The notes under the pieces: model-generated
What the model saw: only the letters and a program-made list of their open reading frames with translations
Database searches by the model: none
What the model was told of the DNA's origin: nothing
Part shown: in pieces, positions 39,371 to 40,117 of the stretch
Numbering within the stretch: position 1 is the first letter of the stretch
Layout of the letters: the number at the start of each line of letters is the position of its first letter
Source: Acidimicrobiia bacterium
Lineage (GTDB): Bacteria > Actinomycetota > Acidimicrobiia > Spongiisociales > ZC4RG35
Assembly: GCA_015488325.1 (NCBI GenBank)
Contig: WFOA01000011.1
Span: forward strand, 1 to 40,117
Length of the DNA: 40,117 nucleotides
Direction: 5' to 3'
Translations under genes and position numbers: made by a program

Positions 39371-40117
39371 TCAAGACCCGGCGGCCGCCGCCGCGGCGTA
39401 CGACTCGACCGGCGGACAGGCGCACATCAGGTTGCGGTCGCCGTACGCCTCGTCGATCCGAGCCACCGGCGGCCAGTACTTGGCACCGCGGAGGGACGGG
39501 ACCGGGTAGGCCGCGACCTCCCGCGAATAGGGCCGATCCCAGCGATCCGCGACGACGTCCTCGGCGGTGTGGGGAGCCCGCCGGAGCGGGTTGTCGTCCG
39601 TCGGCCACTCGCCCGAGGCGACCTTGCCGATCTCCTCCCGGATCGCCAGCATCGCCTCGCAGAACCGGTCCAGCTCTGCTTTCGACTCGGACTCGGTGGG
39701 CTCCACCATGAGGGTCCCGGCCACCGGGAAACTCAGCGTCGGGGCGTGGAACCCGTAGTCGGCCAGCCGTTTCGCGACGTCGGTGGCGGAGATGCCCGTC
39801 CGGCGTTGATGGGGGCGCACGTCGAGGATGCATTCGTGGGCGACCCGCCCGTTCTGACCCGTGTAGAGGACCTCGAAGGCATCACCGAGACGGGCGGCGA
39901 CGTAGTTGGCGTTGAGGATCGCCACCTCGGTCGCCCGGCGCAGACCCTCTGCCCCCATCAACCGGATGTAGACCCAGGAGATGGCGAGGACGCCGGCGGA
40001 GCCCCAGGGGGCGGCCGCCACCGGCCCGATCCCCGTCGCCGGACCCGCCTCGGGGACGAGGGGATGGTTGGGGAGGAACGGGGCCAGGTGCGCCTTGACG
40101 CCCACCGGCCCCACCCC
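39371..40117 (-). CDS. gcvP: Glycine dehydrogenase (decarboxylating) P-protein, C-terminal part
   Basis: The last 248 codons of the glycine cleavage system P-protein; the pyridoxal-phosphate lysine and everything before lie outside the window. Visible family blocks are [38 protein letters not shown] (shown as [14 protein letters not shown] and YIRLMG), [49 protein letters not shown] and YCPP-like ACPPVESY near the end. The reading frame is open to the edge. With T- and H-proteins the enzyme would oxidise glycine to CO2, ammonia and methylene-tetrahydrofolate. The 102-base gap after its upstream neighbour's start (39269-39370) holds no further gene that I can see. Confidence 0.95.
   Translation of the reverse strand, partial: GVGPVGVKAHLAPFLPNHPLVPEAGPATGIGPVAAAPWGSAGVLAISWVYIRLMGAEGLRRATEVAILNANYVAARLGDAFEVLYTGQNGRVAHECILDVRPHQRRTGISATDVAKRLADYGFHAPTLSFPVAGTLMVEPTESESKAELDRFCEAMLAIREEIGKVASGEWPTDDNPLRRAPHTAEDVVADRWDRPYSREVAAYPVPSLRGAKYWPPVARIDEAYGDRNLMCACPPVESYAAAAAAGS

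Noticed and set aside
1-40117. tRNA, rRNA, CRISPR arrays, insertion sequences, phage or integron features
   Set aside because: I found no cloverleaf with a plausible anticodon arm, no spaced direct repeats and no transposase, integrase or phage motif; the only clear tandem repeat is inside a coding sequence.

Overview
The window is chromosomal DNA from a very GC-rich actinobacterium. A class Acidimicrobiia member is the best guess. This rests on the strong G/C third-position bias, many GTG starts, a mycothiol-type DinB/MDMPI enzyme, actinobacterial lipid-CoA enzymes and the Thr/Glu/Pro-rich linker on the lipoprotein. Class level is inference only, because no rRNA or other marker gene is present. 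Genes are tightly packed with frequent 1-4 base overlaps. I see no insertion sequence, phage gene, CRISPR array, tRNA or rRNA, so this looks like core genome rather than an island.

Layout. 1-4205 (minus): an alpha-glucoside-type ABC uptake system (AglF-like permease cut by the window start, AglE-like lipoprotein) under a LacI-family regulator, with two textbook LacI-family operators. 4410-5626 (minus): NfuA-type Fe-S carrier, a NIPSNAP-like protein and a small membrane protein. 5667-9084: an ATP-grasp ligase (+), then a channel-like membrane protein and 6-phosphofructokinase (-). 9152-11792 (+): S9 peptidase, terminator, thiamin pyrophosphokinase. 11806-18157 (all minus): hydroxyacid dehydrogenase, methyltransferase, EAL-HDOD protein, a split MFE-2-like pair (MaoC hydratase and SDR dehydrogenase), short 6-phosphogluconate dehydrogenase and a HAD hydrolase. 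18256-21238 (+): an ion operon, Kup K+ transporter, two FluC subunits and a DUF190 PII-like protein. 21240-30315: acyl-CoA metabolism (long-chain acyl-CoA synthetase, alpha-methylacyl-CoA racemase, SDR plus esterase, acetyl-CoA-synthetase-like enzyme, type II 3-hydroxyacyl-CoA dehydrogenase) interrupted by an AI-2E-family permease. 30370-35868: glutamate racemase, MerR-like protein and menF (+) facing cytochrome c, menC and menD (-). 35913-40117: MDMPI-like protein (+), then mannose-1-phosphate guanylyltransferase, gamma carbonic anhydrase, an unknown zinc-motif protein and the C-terminal part of glycine decarboxylase P-protein (-).

How the genes fit together. The cell appears to import alpha-glucosides, run glycolysis and the pentose phosphate pathway, degrade branched and long-chain fatty acids or sterol-type side chains, and respire with menaquinone. 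The menF and menD-menC-cytochrome c arrangement joins quinone synthesis to a c-type cytochrome in one transcription unit. No gene set here is a clearly new system. The most interesting items are a recurring leaderless-promoter signature (TANNNT- or CATACT-type -10 boxes 6-10 bases before start codons), active-site substitutions in phosphofructokinase and glutamate racemase, a permease with a long extra membrane domain, and an unrecognised repeat-bearing protein at 38315-39268.
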